A stretch of 64,000 nucleotides of DNA from Babylonia areolata (taxonomy: Eukaryota > Mollusca > Gastropoda > Neogastropoda > Buccinidae), in assembly GCF_041734735.1 (NCBI RefSeq), contig NC_134897.1, forward strand, positions 5,055,204 through 5,119,203, in the 5' to 3' direction. Under the pieces are notes generated by a model. The model had not been told where the DNA came from. It saw nothing but the letters and a program-made list of their open reading frames with translations, and did no database searches. Every line of letters begins with the position of its first letter. Position 1 is the stretch's first letter. The position numbers and the translations under genes were made by a program. Positions 34,602 through 46,232 of the stretch are shown piece by piece.

Positions 34602-35076
34602 ATGGAGATCCCCCCCACCCAGCCCGCCCTACTCACTCTCACCTGGCGAGAACGGTCTGACGACACGGGATCCACCGCCTCCACCGCCCCACCCAAGGCT
34701 CCCGAAGTACCCCCACTATTCCCCCAGCCCCCATCAGGGACGTTCGTCCTGACCCACTCGCATCCGGACAGTTCCCGGTCCTCCCCGACCCCTCATCACA
34801 ACGGGGACACGCCCACGTCCAGTGCCTCTTCGGACAACAACAATAGCAGCAGCAAGCAGACTATGGAGTGCGTAGTGTGCGGGGACAAAAGCTCCGGCAA
34901 GCACTACGGCCAGTTCACGTGTGAAGGCTGCAAGAGCTTCTTCAAGAGGTCTGTGCGCCGGAACCTGACCTACTCATGCCGGGGCTCCCGGAACTGCCCC
35001 ATAGACCAGCACCACCGCAACCAGTGCCAGTACTGCCGCCTCAAGAAATGCCTCAAGAGCGGCATGAGGCGTGAAG
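34602..35076 (+). CDS. NR2F (svp/COUP-TF): COUP-TF / seven-up (NR2F) nuclear receptor, exon 1: N-terminus and DNA-binding domain
   Basis: This exon codes 158 codons plus one base of an orphan nuclear receptor that acts in the nucleus, binding AGGTCA-type direct repeats as a dimer. Residues 1-88 are Pro/Ser/Thr-rich and unlike any domain I know. The DNA-binding domain spans about 89-157. Zinc finger 1 uses C90, C93, C107 and C110 with P-box CEGCKS; finger 2 uses C126, C132, C142 and C145 with D-box RGSRN. The stretch [20 protein letters not shown] is the COUP-TF signature, and [10 protein letters not shown] matches protostome seven-up. The start has A at -3 and G at +4. The frame is open upstream to a TGA at 34503 but has no earlier ATG. 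The exon ends GAA-G before the donor gtcggt, phase 1. Family identity is very secure; the exact start is less so, because a further 5' exon cannot be excluded. Confidence 0.95.
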
Positions 35077-35527
35077 GTCGGTCACCGTTCTGTCACACTG
35101 ATGGGAGAGAGGGAGGGAGGAGATGGTGGGGTATCCGTAAAGTAGGGAGGCTGGAGAGGGGAACGAAGGAAGGAAACACTTCCAGATGAAGTTGGGTCAT
35201 ATCCCTGCTGTATTCCCACTCGGGGTAGAGGGGACGAGAGCGGAAAGAATGGAGAGAATGGTGCTGGTGGTTGGAGAACGGTGGGAAGTCGCTGGTTGCT
35301 GGAAGTTTGAACAAAATTTGATGGATGGGAGCGAAAGTGGTTAGGTGGTGTGGGTGGGGAAATCGGATGGGCAAGATAAAATATATATAACAAGTAAGAG
35401 AGAGAAACAAAAACAAATAAAATCTCCTTTCTTTGCATTTAATAGGAACTTGTACAGAAAAAACAAACATGTTAATACATTTTAGAGACATGTTCGAATT
35501 TTGTTGTCTTTTATTATTCCACAGTGT

Positions 35528-35933
35528 AGAGTGATGGCCTAGAGGTAACGCGTCCGCATAGGAAGCGAAATAATTTGAGCGTGCTGGTTCGAATCACGGC
35601 GCAGCCGCCGATATTTTCTCCCCGTCTACTAGACCTTGAGTGGTGGTCTGGACGCTAGTCGTTTGGATGAGACGATAAACCGATGTCTCGTGTGCAGCAT
35701 GCACTTAGCTCACGTAAAAGAACCCACGGCAACAAAAGGATTGTTCCTGGCAAAATTCTCGTGTAAAATAATCCACTTCGATAGGAAAAAGAAATGAAAC
35801 TGCGCGCAGGGAAAAATACAAAAAAAATGGGTAGCGCTGTAGTGTAGCGACGCGCTCTCCCTGGGGAGAGCAGCCCGAATTTCACACAGAGATATTGTTG
35901 TGATAAAAGAGAGAAATACAAATACAAATATTA
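35528..35933 (+). mobile_element. SINE family A, full-length copy
   Basis: The tRNA-derived head has box A gatggcctagaggtaacgcg and box B ggttcgaatcac. The body contains gatgagacgataaaccgatg, agaacccacggcaacaaaag and agcgacgcgctctccctggg. The tail is gaaatacaaatacaaat. It lies in COUP-TF intron 1, 450 bp after exon 1, same strand as the gene. The body resembles the shared central domains known from broad animal SINE superfamilies, but which one is unverified. The intron between exon 1 and this SINE (35077-35527) holds nothing else recognised. Confidence 0.85.
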
Positions 35934-35974
35934 TCTGTCTGTGTATACATGTCCGTGCTTTCTGCCGAACATCA

Positions 35975-35976
<2 letters not shown>

Positions 35977-36041
<65 letters not shown>
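35977..36041. repeat. (TA)n microsatellite
   Basis: A pure TA run of about 65 bp lies just after SINE A. 36042-36930 is AT-rich and pyrimidine-rich (36200-36320) with no gene recognised. Confidence 0.95.
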
Positions 36042-36044
<3 letters not shown>

Positions 36045-36929
36045 TCCATCCTTGTGACTGGGACTGGAACATACCTTTCTGTCCACTACCAGATAGCAAA
36101 CACAGAGGAGCTCATTCATTGGTTAAATTCATAATTCCAGTATTTTCACAGATGATACGTTTGTCCCGGTTCTCCTCAATAGGCATCTCATTAATGCTTT
36201 CCTACTTTCTTTCTTTTTTTTTCTTTTTCTTTTATTATTTTACTTTCTTTTTTCATTCCGACTTTCATTCATTCTTTCTTTCTTTTTCTTTATCCCAATC
36301 TTTCTTTCTTCCATTTTTTCGAGACAAGTGTGTGTTCAATGATTTTGTTTCTGTCATGTATTTATGCATGCATATATATATATCCATAACACATGCTACG
36401 TACTAACCACAAGCTGAATGGAAGAGAAAACTAATGTACGCATCCTTAACCTCAAAATAATAAGACGAAGAATAGATAACTCGTTACGAAAATCAAAAGT
36501 GTGTGTGTGTCACAGCAATACACGCCGCCAAGCCTCAATAACAGAGTACATAATACTGCATTGTTTCGGCTAGAGAAATTTCGGCTAGTGGTGTCTGCGA
36601 CACACACAGAATGCACGAAATTTCACTATCACTCAGTATGATTACACAAAAGATATGAACTATTTAAATGCCAAATTGATAGAACCTCACATGCGACAAT
36701 CACAGTCATACACGCAGTGCCAGAATACAGTCACACAGTCATTCAGTATGAATACATAAAACGCGTACATACAGTGATCAGTCATACATGCAATAACCAC
36801 AGAAGATTAAAAAATGATATCATACTATCATAAAAACATAGACATAAATGATTATAAAAACAAGCTATGCAATAGTTTAAAATCAGCACACAAAATATAG
36901 AACACAAATACACATACATGCATTCACTA

Positions 36930-36935
36930 TACACA

Positions 36936-37004
<69 letters not shown>

Positions 37005-37284
37005 TTAACACTCAAACAAAATAAATCGAATCATGTTGCTTATTGCTCAGCCGGCCGCAAAAGGGCCTAATTCTCGTCAGTTCTTCAAACTAGTCAAAGA
37101 GAAGTCAAACTCATGAGACAAGGTCAAAAAGACAAATTAACTCGTGTAATATTTAAATCAACAGAAAGGAAACACGTTTTTCATATTGCAAATGATATGC
37201 AGTTAATGAAACAATGACAGACTGTTTGAAATTTTAATGAAACAATGAACAAGATATGGTGTGCCTGTATCACTTGTAACAATA

Positions 37285-37379
<95 letters not shown>
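36930..37379. repeat. (CA)n at 36930-37001 and (CT)n(TA)n at 37288-37379
   Basis: A CA run is followed about 290 bp later by a compound CT then TA run. Between and after them (to 38131) no gene or element is recognised. Confidence 0.95.
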
Positions 37380-37380
<1 letters not shown>

Positions 37381-38133
37381 TATTGAGAAAGAACGCGACA
37401 GGTCATTTAGCAGTAAACAGAAAATAGCGAAAGGAAAAAAAACACTTTTTAAAATATGCTCTTGAAGGAAGGAAATTAAGAAAAACATTATGTGTACTTT
37501 TAAAAGCCGATAACAAAATCAAGAAGATAATAAAATTAAAAGGTACGTCTGCTTTCAAATGCAAAGTCAAGCATGCAAATAATTTGTCAATTTTAAACTT
37601 GTTTGGTTTAAACAACAGTTTATTTGAAAAGAGACATTTTCGTTTCAACAGACAGGCATGTGAATTATTTACGCTGGAGTGTCGAAAACTGGAAGCTAAC
37701 GCACAGTGTGTTGGAGGAAGGACGATAATTATTGGTACTGTGGTGACAGATACATCACGCTCATCCCCTGTACCATGACAGTGTGATCCTTTTGGGGGTC
37801 TTCAACTTCTGTACAAAAAAACAAAAAATGTTTGCCTTGTATGTGCTGAATTCAGTTTGGAATTGTGTTAAAATGGATTCTGAAAAAAAACAAAAACAAA
37901 AACCACCACCAACAACAAAAAATAGAACCTTGGCCGCAAACGGAAAAAATAAACTGCATGCATGCATACACTATTCATGTGTATCTAAATGCACAGTAAA
38001 CGGGAAAAAGGAAATAATTATAAGTAGTGTCTGTCCATATAAATGCGTATGCATTAAAGCGCGCGCAAGTGTTTCTATGTGTATGTGATACGTGTATATT
38101 TATGTTTCATAAAAGATTGTTAACCGATAAATA

Positions 38134-39783
38134 TCGGGTGTCCCCAGAAAAGTGAACCGCTTTTTGACAAATATTTTCTCAGTGATAGAGAGACCGAATT
38201 CATTGAAAATTTTCACACAGTAACCTTAGGGTATTATCATCAAGTCGGCAAAATATCTAAACGTTTGGACGCAAATTATGCGAGTATTGTCAAATTCCAA
38301 ACAGCATGTCAAAAAATCGAATATCAGAGCTGTGCAACGTGACCTTCATCATGTTCATGCCAGCTGCCAGGTGTATCTGACAATCAGTGTCAGTCTAAAA
38401 ATGGCCTGTCTGGGTGTCAAGTCTGTTGATTTTTTTTTTTTTTTATTTAAAAAAAACATTTTTAATTGTCGTTCTGTCCAAAGTTTCAGTTTGGAAGGAT
38501 CAACCATGCCTTTGAGTGAAAGTGATAAGGTTACCATTGAAAACTGTTTCAATGAGAAAGGCTGGGGTGGAAGAAGGATCGGAAAGGAATTTCAGGGCAA
38601 GGGGTGGAGTCATGTCACTGTAAGTAGACTTATTGCTAAAATACGCACTACGGGGTCAGTAGCACGTAAAATTGGCAGTGGGAGACCCAAGACTGCATGT
38701 TCGGAGGAGAACAAGGACTGTGTTGAGGAACTGATTTGATCCCAGGAGAAGCCAGGGACTCACAAATCTCTTAGACAAGTTGCAAGCGATTTACAAGTGC
38801 AAAGTCTTCTGTGCAAAGAATGGCGAAAGAACTGGAGCTGAAGCCCTTCAAGAGGATACGGGTATCAAGGAGGGACCAAAATGTTAGAGGGAAAAGAAAA
38901 ACTCGCTGCCGTAACTTGAATGCCCACTACTCGGCCACTGATGTGAAAAGGATCATTTTCACGGACGAGAAAGACTTTACGTTAGATATAGCTAAAAATC
39001 GCCAAAACGATCGCGTTTATAGGAAACGGAAACGAGAAATTCAGCCATCTCGCCTCTGTCATGAGACTTCTAGATTTTCAAAAAAGATAATGGTTTCAGC
39101 TGGAGTATCTTGGAAAGGAAAAACAAACATTCATTTCATTGACACTGATAGAGTCGATGTTAATTAATAGTGAAAGCTGCATTCAGTTACTGGATGACAA
39201 TCTTCTACCGGACTGTAGGCGTCTTTATCCTAGAACCAATTACGTGTTTCAGCAAGATGGGGCTCCTTCACACACACAAGTAGGGTAACCCAGGCCCATC
39301 TGGAGGAGGCTACACCAGAATTTATCAAGAAGGATGAATGGCCTCCACAAAGTCCTGACTGTAACCCAATGGATTATGCCATATGGGACTCCCTGAAGGA
39401 GAAAGTTTACCGGGGAGTGAGAGACAAATTGATCGAGCAGGCGTTAAAGGACAGGATAATTATGTCATGGGAGGAGATATCGGTGGCAGAAATACGTAAA
39501 AGCATTTCTGTTTGGAAGAAACGGCTTCGTTTAGTCGTGGAGGAACATGGAGGCCACATTCAGCATAAACTGAAATAAGTGAGTTTTCCTCTGATACTGG
39601 ATTTTTAGGCATGCTGTTTTGAATTTGACAATACTCGCATGATTTGCGTCCGAACTTTTAGATATTTTGCAGATATGTTGATGATACCCTAAAGTTACTG
39701 CCTGAAAATTTTCAATGAATTCAGTTTCTCTATCACTGAGAAAATACTTGTCAAAAAGCGGTTCACTTTTTTGGGACACCCGA
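38134..39783 (+). mobile_element. mariner-type (IS630/Tc1/mariner) DNA transposon, complete ends, decayed
   Basis: The terminal inverted repeats are about 195 bp (38134-38329 and 39589-39783), begin TCGGGTGTCCC and are flanked by TA on both sides. The interior holds a decayed transposase. The copy has both ends in place, so it arrived as a whole element and then degraded. Confidence 0.92.
38506..39578 (+). pseudogene. mariner-type transposase, broken
   Basis: The start MPLSESDKVTIENCFNEKGW leads into a helix-turn-helix region (RRIGKEFQGKGW, TVSRLIAKIRTTGSV) and a GRP-like linker (GSGRPKTACSEEN). The catalytic triad is visible: FTDEKDFTLD, VFQQDGAPSH and SPDCNPMDYAIWDSL. The last two aspartates are 113 nt apart, close to 37 residues allowing for an indel, so a DD37D-like subgroup is likely. 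Stops at 38737 and 39165 and frame changes between about 38740 and 39370 show it is not functional. Confidence 0.88.
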
Positions 39784-40049
39784 TATGTACGTCCAAAGTC
39801 TACGTTCTTGCTTTGTAACCTGTTTTCTGTATGTAAATAGTTATACTAACACTTCATTAAATTCATCAGTTAAACCTGAATGTTGCATTGGCCACTTTCT
39901 TGCAGGTAAAGGAATATTTACACGTATTTTACCTCAGCTGATAAATCTAGTTGTGTTTTTGATTTTGTCGCTTTCTGAAATCATCAGTGCCCCAACAGGG
40001 GTCACAGGTGAATTAGAATCGTGAATCGTTGTGTGCGCAGTAAATCAAG

Positions 40050-40470
40050 CCATGCCCGACAGTTGTGTTGAAATGACCTATCCAGGAAGGCACTGGCTTT
40101 GGAAGCCATTAGCCCAGGTTCCAGTCACGGAAAGACGAGGGTCTTTTTCTTCCCGCGCCATCAAATCTTGAGTGAGTGGCGGTCTGATTGCTGGTCTTTG
40201 GATAAGATGATCAACCAAGGTCTAGAATGTAGCATGCACTCAATACCATGAGAGAAACCACGGTGAGACAGTATGTCTTTCACAAAAGTTTGGAACAACT
40301 TTTTATTTTTTTTTATTTTTTAATTTTTGTTTGAACACGAAAGTAAATAAATAAACACATCATAGACAAATACATTGCGCTGCACTTGGGCAGTGAGTTC
40401 TTTCGGTGGAGTGAAATGCCGCCCAGATTTACCACTGAGAAATCTGTTGTGACGAGAAAGTAAAATAAAT
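40050..40470 (+). mobile_element. SINE family A, old divergent copy
   Basis: Recognisable pieces in order are ttgagtgagtggcggtctg, gataagatgatcaaccaagg, agcatgcactcaatacc, aaccacggtgagaca and gagaaatctgttgtgacgag. The head is heavily altered. It is much more diverged than the copies at 35528 and 62750, so the family was active over a long time. Confidence 0.65.
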
Positions 40471-40489
40471 TACAATGAAAAGCAACACG

Positions 40490-40768
40490 ATGCGATCAAC
40501 ATATGTGCAGACCAGCAAGTGCCTGAACCCTTTTCATACGCAGAAGATCAAATACGCACGTTATAGAACTTGTATTCCATGTCAGCGTTCGGTTGGTTTT
40601 GGAAACAAGAACATACCCGGCATGCACCGTCCCGAAAACGGAGTATGACTGCCTACGTGGCGTGGGTATTAACGGTCATGCACGTCAAAGCCCAGTCGTG
40701 TATGCGAGTGAACATGAGAGTCGCAGCCCATGAACGAGGAACACGATGCGATACAATAAGTCACTCCG
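40490..40768 (+). mobile_element. SINE family B, headless copy
   Basis: It matches the body of the full copy at 45860 from catatgtgcagaccagcaag to cagcccatgaacgaggaa, including gatcaaatacgcacgtta and aaaacggagtatgactgcct. The tRNA head is missing. 40769-41120 holds nothing recognised. Confidence 0.8.
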
Positions 40769-41123
40769 CTACAATATGTTGTGGCAAATGTTGACCTTGG
40801 TAATATACTGGTCTGTATTCAGGTTGCTAGGACTTAAACTGATAATCGCACAATCCAATCAATTCATACATTGCGTATTATGAAAATGAATATCCTCCCA
40901 ACAACTAGTCAATTGATATAATGTGTATGCTGCATGAATGTCCAACAACATCCAGTTTAACTGATAAACTCTCCGTATAATACGGCAGTGAACGTTCCAT
41001 CTTTATTTTGGTTGATACACTGTATGTTACGCCAGTTACTGTTCCACAACATCAACTGTAGTTCAGTTGATACTGTATATAGTAGTGCCATCGGTGTTCC
41101 GCAATGTCCAATTCAACTGATAT

Positions 41124-41125
<2 letters not shown>

Positions 41126-41180
<55 letters not shown>
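41126..41180. repeat. (TA)n microsatellite
   Basis: A pure TA run of about 55 bp. 41181-41615 is AT-rich with no gene recognised. Confidence 0.95.
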
Positions 41181-41183
<3 letters not shown>

Positions 41184-41616
41184 AGAAGAAAAAAAAACTT
41201 GCCATGAATATCTCACAATGTGCAGTCAGTTGGTACAATATGAAGTGCTGTTATAATGCAGATGGCCTGTTGCATACCGAACTGTCGTGCTTTTTTTCTC
41301 CCCATGTTATCATTATTTATGTGTTTTATTTGACATTTGCTGATTTTTCAGCCATTGACGTCTTTGCACAAGTTTTACTTTGATGGTTGGGATTTCATTC
41401 GAATTTTGCAGAAAAAAGCCTTTGAATCGCAGTCAAACGGACAGTTTTACTGGTTGAAGAACTAGAGCAAGTGAAAAGTTACCCGCTTTTCTTGTATCAA
41501 CTTTTGAAACCGAAATTTGGCATAAAGTTTGTTTTTGTTTGATCTGCATTTCAATACAAAAAGTTCAATGCTTCTTTCGTCATCGTATTGGTGTTTGTGT
41601 CGTGTCTCCAGTCAAG

Positions 41617-41684
41617 TTGCGAAATCTGTCTATCCATCTATCTATCTATCTGTCTATCTATCTGTCTATCTCTCTATCTGTCTG

Positions 41685-41723
<39 letters not shown>

Positions 41724-41928
41724 GTAACTCTGCAAGTAGGGACACAGATGGAAAGGTGCAATTATGACATGACATAGTTATTGAACGGAGAACTGTCAAG
41801 TTGTGAAACATGTCTATCTATCTGTCTGTCTATCTATCTATCTATCTATCTGTCACTCTGCAAATAGGGACACAGATTGAAAGATCTAATTATGGCATGA
41901 CATGGTTATTGAACAGAGAACTGTGTAA
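41617..41928. repeat. Tandem duplication of a (TATC)n block with its flank
   Basis: Two direct copies each have a TATC/TGTC tetramer run followed by gtaactctgcaagtaggga or gtcactctgcaaataggga, then a conserved flank with tgacatgacatagttattga. The second copy begins near 41800. 41930-42260 holds nothing recognised apart from TA-rich DNA. Confidence 0.9.
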
Positions 41929-42261
41929 TGCTTCCATATCCACCATTTCATGTCCTTTTCATCATATACCGGTATATTATATACGTATATGTATATATGT
42001 GTCTTCTGCTAATAAAGCTACATTAAGCGCATTACCATTGACGATGACAATGGAAGCATCCCATGACCATTGTACAAATATGTTTCGTTGTCACTTTCAG
42101 GCTTTCATTTTCACATTTGGTACATGACGCATCACGTTGTGCGAATATGTTTGGCGTATGCCTCCGAGTAAAATTTAGATTGCTGAATAAACATTCAGTT
42201 GCTGCGGTGGTCTCACTGAGTTCATGCTGCTACTGTCAAGCTGCTGATGTCTTCTCATGTC

Positions 42262-43115
42262 TCATGTCCTGAAACGTTGTCCTTCTCCGTGCATGTGCTT
42301 AATGGGCTGAAACGTTGTTTCTTACACTGTACCTCTTGGGCTGAAATGTGGTCACTCACACTGAACTTCATGAGGTGAAACGTCCCTCACCCTGCCTCAT
42401 GGGCTGAAACGTTGTCTCTCACCCTGCGTCATGGGCTGAAACGTTGTCTCTCACCCTGCGTCATGGGCTGAAACGTTGTGTCTCTCACCCTGCGTCATGG
42501 GCTGAAACGTTGTGTCCCTCACCCTGCCTCATGGGCTGAAACGTTGTGTCTCTCACCCTGCCTCATGGGCTGAAACGTCTCTCTCACCCTGCCTCATGGG
42601 CTGAAACGTCTCTCTCACCCTGCCTCATGGGCTGAAACGTTGTGTCTCTCACCCTGCGTCATGGGCTGAAACGTTGTGTCTCTCACCCTGCCTCATGGGC
42701 TGAAACGTCTCTCTCACCCTGCCTCACGGGCTGAAACGTCTCTCTCACCCTGCCTCATGGGCTGAAACGTCTCTCTCACCCTGCCTCATGGGCTGAAACG
42801 TCTCTCTCACCCTGCCTCACGGGCTGAAACGTCTCTCTCACCCTGCCTCATGGGCTGAAACGTCTCTCTCACCCTGCCTCATGGGCTGAAACGTCTCTCT
42901 CACCCTGCCTCATGGGCTGAAACGTCTCTCTCACCCTGCCTCACGGGCTGAAACGTTGTGTCTCTCACCCTGCCTCATGGGCTGAAACGTGCCTCCCCCC
43001 TCTGCCTCTGCCTCTTGGACTGAAACGTCTCTCACACTGTACCTCTTGGGCTGAAACGTCTCTCACACTGTACCTGAAACGTGGTCACTCACACTGTGAC
43101 TCATGAAGTGAAACG
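42262..43115. repeat. 31-34 bp minisatellite, about 25 units
   Basis: Units follow catgggctgaaacgtctctc then tcaccctgcct (31 bp), with a longer form having gttgtgtctctcac (34 bp). The central units (42600-42950) are nearly identical, and the edges at 42262-42380 and 43000-43115 are diverged, as expected when an array expands from its middle. 43116-44179 holds no gene; an AAG-rich patch lies at 44065-44110. Confidence 0.95.
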
Positions 43116-44179
43116 AGCGAACGGTGCCTTTTGTCCATAACGTCAGCATTAACTGCCAGCCACTTCCCCTCATCCGTCTGTAGTGCCTTGTGCTGGGGTT
43201 TTGGTGCTTGTCAAAATCCTGTTTCGCTGTCAATCATCCAGCCATTTTATTACTGCTATGGAGTATTAACATACCATACATTGCCTGAGTAGTCAGTAGA
43301 CAAGGTGGGTGCCTGCATGACTTAATTAGCCTGCTGAGTCAAAAGTGATGAGTTCAAAATCTCCTTCGCACCCATATTTCAATAATAGTGTTTTCGCTGC
43401 CCATCTTCTCATACAAACATTGTTTGAAAATGGAATGAGGAACGGAGAAAGACTCTTTGAAAATAAATACATGACGGTTTACTGAAAAATAAGAGCAGCA
43501 CTCTGTAACGTCTGAAAATCACGTTTCTTTTGTCAGTGTGTCAGTTGCAGGCTACGTACACCATATTTCTTCACATTGTTGTCTGAAAATCATATTTATT
43601 TCAATGTGTATAATACATGGTTGTGGGCTTCTACGTATTATTAGACATTCACAAATAATCAACCTGTATATCATTCTGATTGTTCGCATCGGTATTGTGG
43701 ATATCACACGTGACGACGTACGTTCGCACGCAGATACAGCAAGAGAGAGAGACGCTTCAAACCCTTTTTGACATTGTCCCAACTACAGCCCTTTTCAAGG
43801 GGGTACAATTCTCAGTTGCAGCGTCAATTGTATTGAATGGAAGGAAACGAACAATTAATAAAGCAAATCTTGTCAATAGTAAAACAATTAAAAAAAAACA
43901 ACCAAGGTTGTTGTTTTGTTTTTTTGTTGTTTTGTTTTTTTGTGTGTTTTTTTACCGTACACCGGTACATGTGCCAAACACAAGTGGGGACACCTTCATC
44001 ATCAACTGCACTGTAACACCTCTGTCATCCACATCCACCTCTGCCTCTTCATTAACGAAGTTTGAAGAAGAAAAAAGGAGAAGAAGAAGAAAACGAAGAA
44101 GAAAAGAAACAACATAAAATAGACAGTTAATTTTCAATGAGACCATCAAGTACATACATCCAACAGGTTATTCATATAA

Positions 44180-45480
44180 TTAACGATTACGTATAGTGAC
44201 AGTCCACTTTCCCTTTCCTGATGTTAACAACCTGTACAACGTACTTGACAAACAACATTATAATTTCATCATTGTCAGAGGATAGCAAACTATGCACGTC
44301 TTGCCTACTCTCAGCAGCAACATAGAATAGTCGGGTCCCAGCCCTGTTGTCTTCATAAGCTTTACAGTGGAATAAAAAATTACCATCACCCTGTCTCACA
44401 CCACCCGTACACACCATGCAAATTACCAGCTGCACTCTCTCGGCCAAACCATCTTTTGTTATCTTTTAAAGGTTCTGTTTCTCAAACTTGCTGGCATATC
44501 TCTGTGCCATTTATTGGTATCTGTTACAAAAAAACTTCTCTGGCTGTAGAATACGGAATGGAACCAAGAATACTTCATACCATCTTCCATTTTAGAATGT
44601 CAGTTCTGTTTATGACAAGACACAAAACGATCTTTTGCATAATCTGTTCGTAGGGAGCTGAGTAAGCTTTAGCTAGTATTTGATGCATTTAACAAAAGCT
44701 TGCATACATGTATATAGAGGATACCTTCTAGAGTCACCGTGTGCCATCATAATACGTGTGCAATGGAACATTCATAAACCTCTTTAAGCTAAGGTGTATA
44801 CTTTTTTTTTTCCATCTCGAGATTTTCTTTAAGGCCCCATACTTCTCTGCTGCGTATGTTAGCATTGGTTCTGTTTGTGTATCAGATAACTTTCAAAATA
44901 ATAATGGGTCATTTGTTCTCAGTTTCTGCATATATTTTAAAATTTGTGTTAATCTTTTTCCCATTTCTTACACATTCCTGACCATCTCGTTTTAAAACTC
45001 AATCTTGTAAATACCATTCCTAAATACTTATATCCATTAATAACTCGTACTTCCACATTACCATACGACCTTTTCTCCATTGAGATATGTGACTTCCGTT
45101 ACGAAAAACAATAATATTTATCTTGTCTAGATTAACAGTTAACTGCAATCTATCTGCTTCGTTTTTTCAATATATTAAGCTTATTCTGTAAGCCAAATAC
45201 AGTGTTATATAGCAAAATCACATCATCAGCAAACATGAACATGACTATTTACACAGCACCAGGGATTAATTGTATACAATGCCTACCTTTTCCTGATATT
45301 TCAATGACTAGTTCATCTACAAAGATTGCAAACAAGTGAGGACTTAAGAGGCAACCTTGTCTTACAGTACAGAGACAGCTAAACAAGTCACAATATGCGG
45401 TATTTTCATGCACACATGCCATGACAGATACTTTGAAGTGCCAGGTACAATTTTCCGTTGATACGGGGGGGGCGGGGTCA
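44180..45480 (-). mobile_element. LINE fragment: reverse transcriptase core to C-terminus, decayed
   Basis: On the minus strand, TVRQGCLLSPHLFAIFVDEL (about 45360-45300) is followed by GKGRHCIQLIPGAV, then FMFADDVILLYNTVFGLQNK (about 45235-45180), and near the end FLFHCKAYEDNRAGTR (about 44370). These are RT motifs and the C-terminal region. Frames are interrupted. The clade is not assigned. Confidence 0.75.
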
Positions 45481-45859
45481 TTAAACAAGGGTTCGTTTGA
45501 ATCTTATTCAGTTTCATATTATTCTTCTTTTCCTTCTTTTGTATCTGTGGCATATTGCATACCTTCAAGCGAGTCGAACACATGATAGAAATGATCGTAC
45601 TATATAAATAAGCGTTTTCCTATTGACTGATCTAATAGTTGCCCCAAACAATTGATTATTTTAATTGTTGGAGTTTCCTTTCGTCGAAATCTTTTCTTCT
45701 CTTTCCTTAATTTAGTGTTGTTTTCTTTCTTCCACACATTTAGTTTTTGGCTTCAGTTCTTGCTTCAGCAGCTTTAGCTCTGTCGAAATTTTGCAACAGT
45801 CCAAACCTGCCGTTTCTTTTTTTTTTTCTTTTTCCCCCTTCAGTGTCGAACCAATCATT

Positions 45860-46232
45860 GACGGGCGCAATAGCCGAGTGGTTAAAGCGTTGGACTTTCA
45901 GTCTGAGGGTCCCTAGTTCGAATCTCGGTAACGGTGCCTGGTGGGTAAAGGGTGGAGATTTTTCCGATCTCCCAGGTCGACATATGTGCAGACCTGCTAG
46001 TGCCTGCACCCCATTCGTGTTTATACGCAAGCAGAAGATCAAATACGCATGTTAAAGATCCTATAATCCATGTCAGCGTTCGGTGGGTTATGTAAACAAG
46101 AACATACCAAGCATCCACACCACTGAAAACGGAGTACGGCTGCCTACATGGCGGAATAAAAACGGTCATACACGTAAAAGCCCACTCCTGTACATAGGAG
46201 TGAACGTGGGAGTTGCAGCCCACGAACGAAGA
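45860..46232 (+). mobile_element. SINE family B, full-length copy
   Basis: The head is tRNA-Leu/Ser-like: gcgcaatagccgagtggtta (box A) and tagttcgaatctcgg (box B), with a variable-arm-like insert. The body has ggtggagatttttccgatct, gatcaaatacgcatgttaaa, aacaagaacataccaagcat and aaaacggagtacggctgcct, ending cacgaacgaagaagaagaa. The acceptor ends pair poorly, so it is not a working tRNA gene. 46233-48229 has a G-rich patch (46565-46600) but no gene recognised. Confidence 0.88.

Noticed and set aside
45863-45945. tRNA gene
   Set aside because: Box A and box B are present, but the acceptor stem pairs poorly and the sequence continues into a SINE body seen elsewhere.
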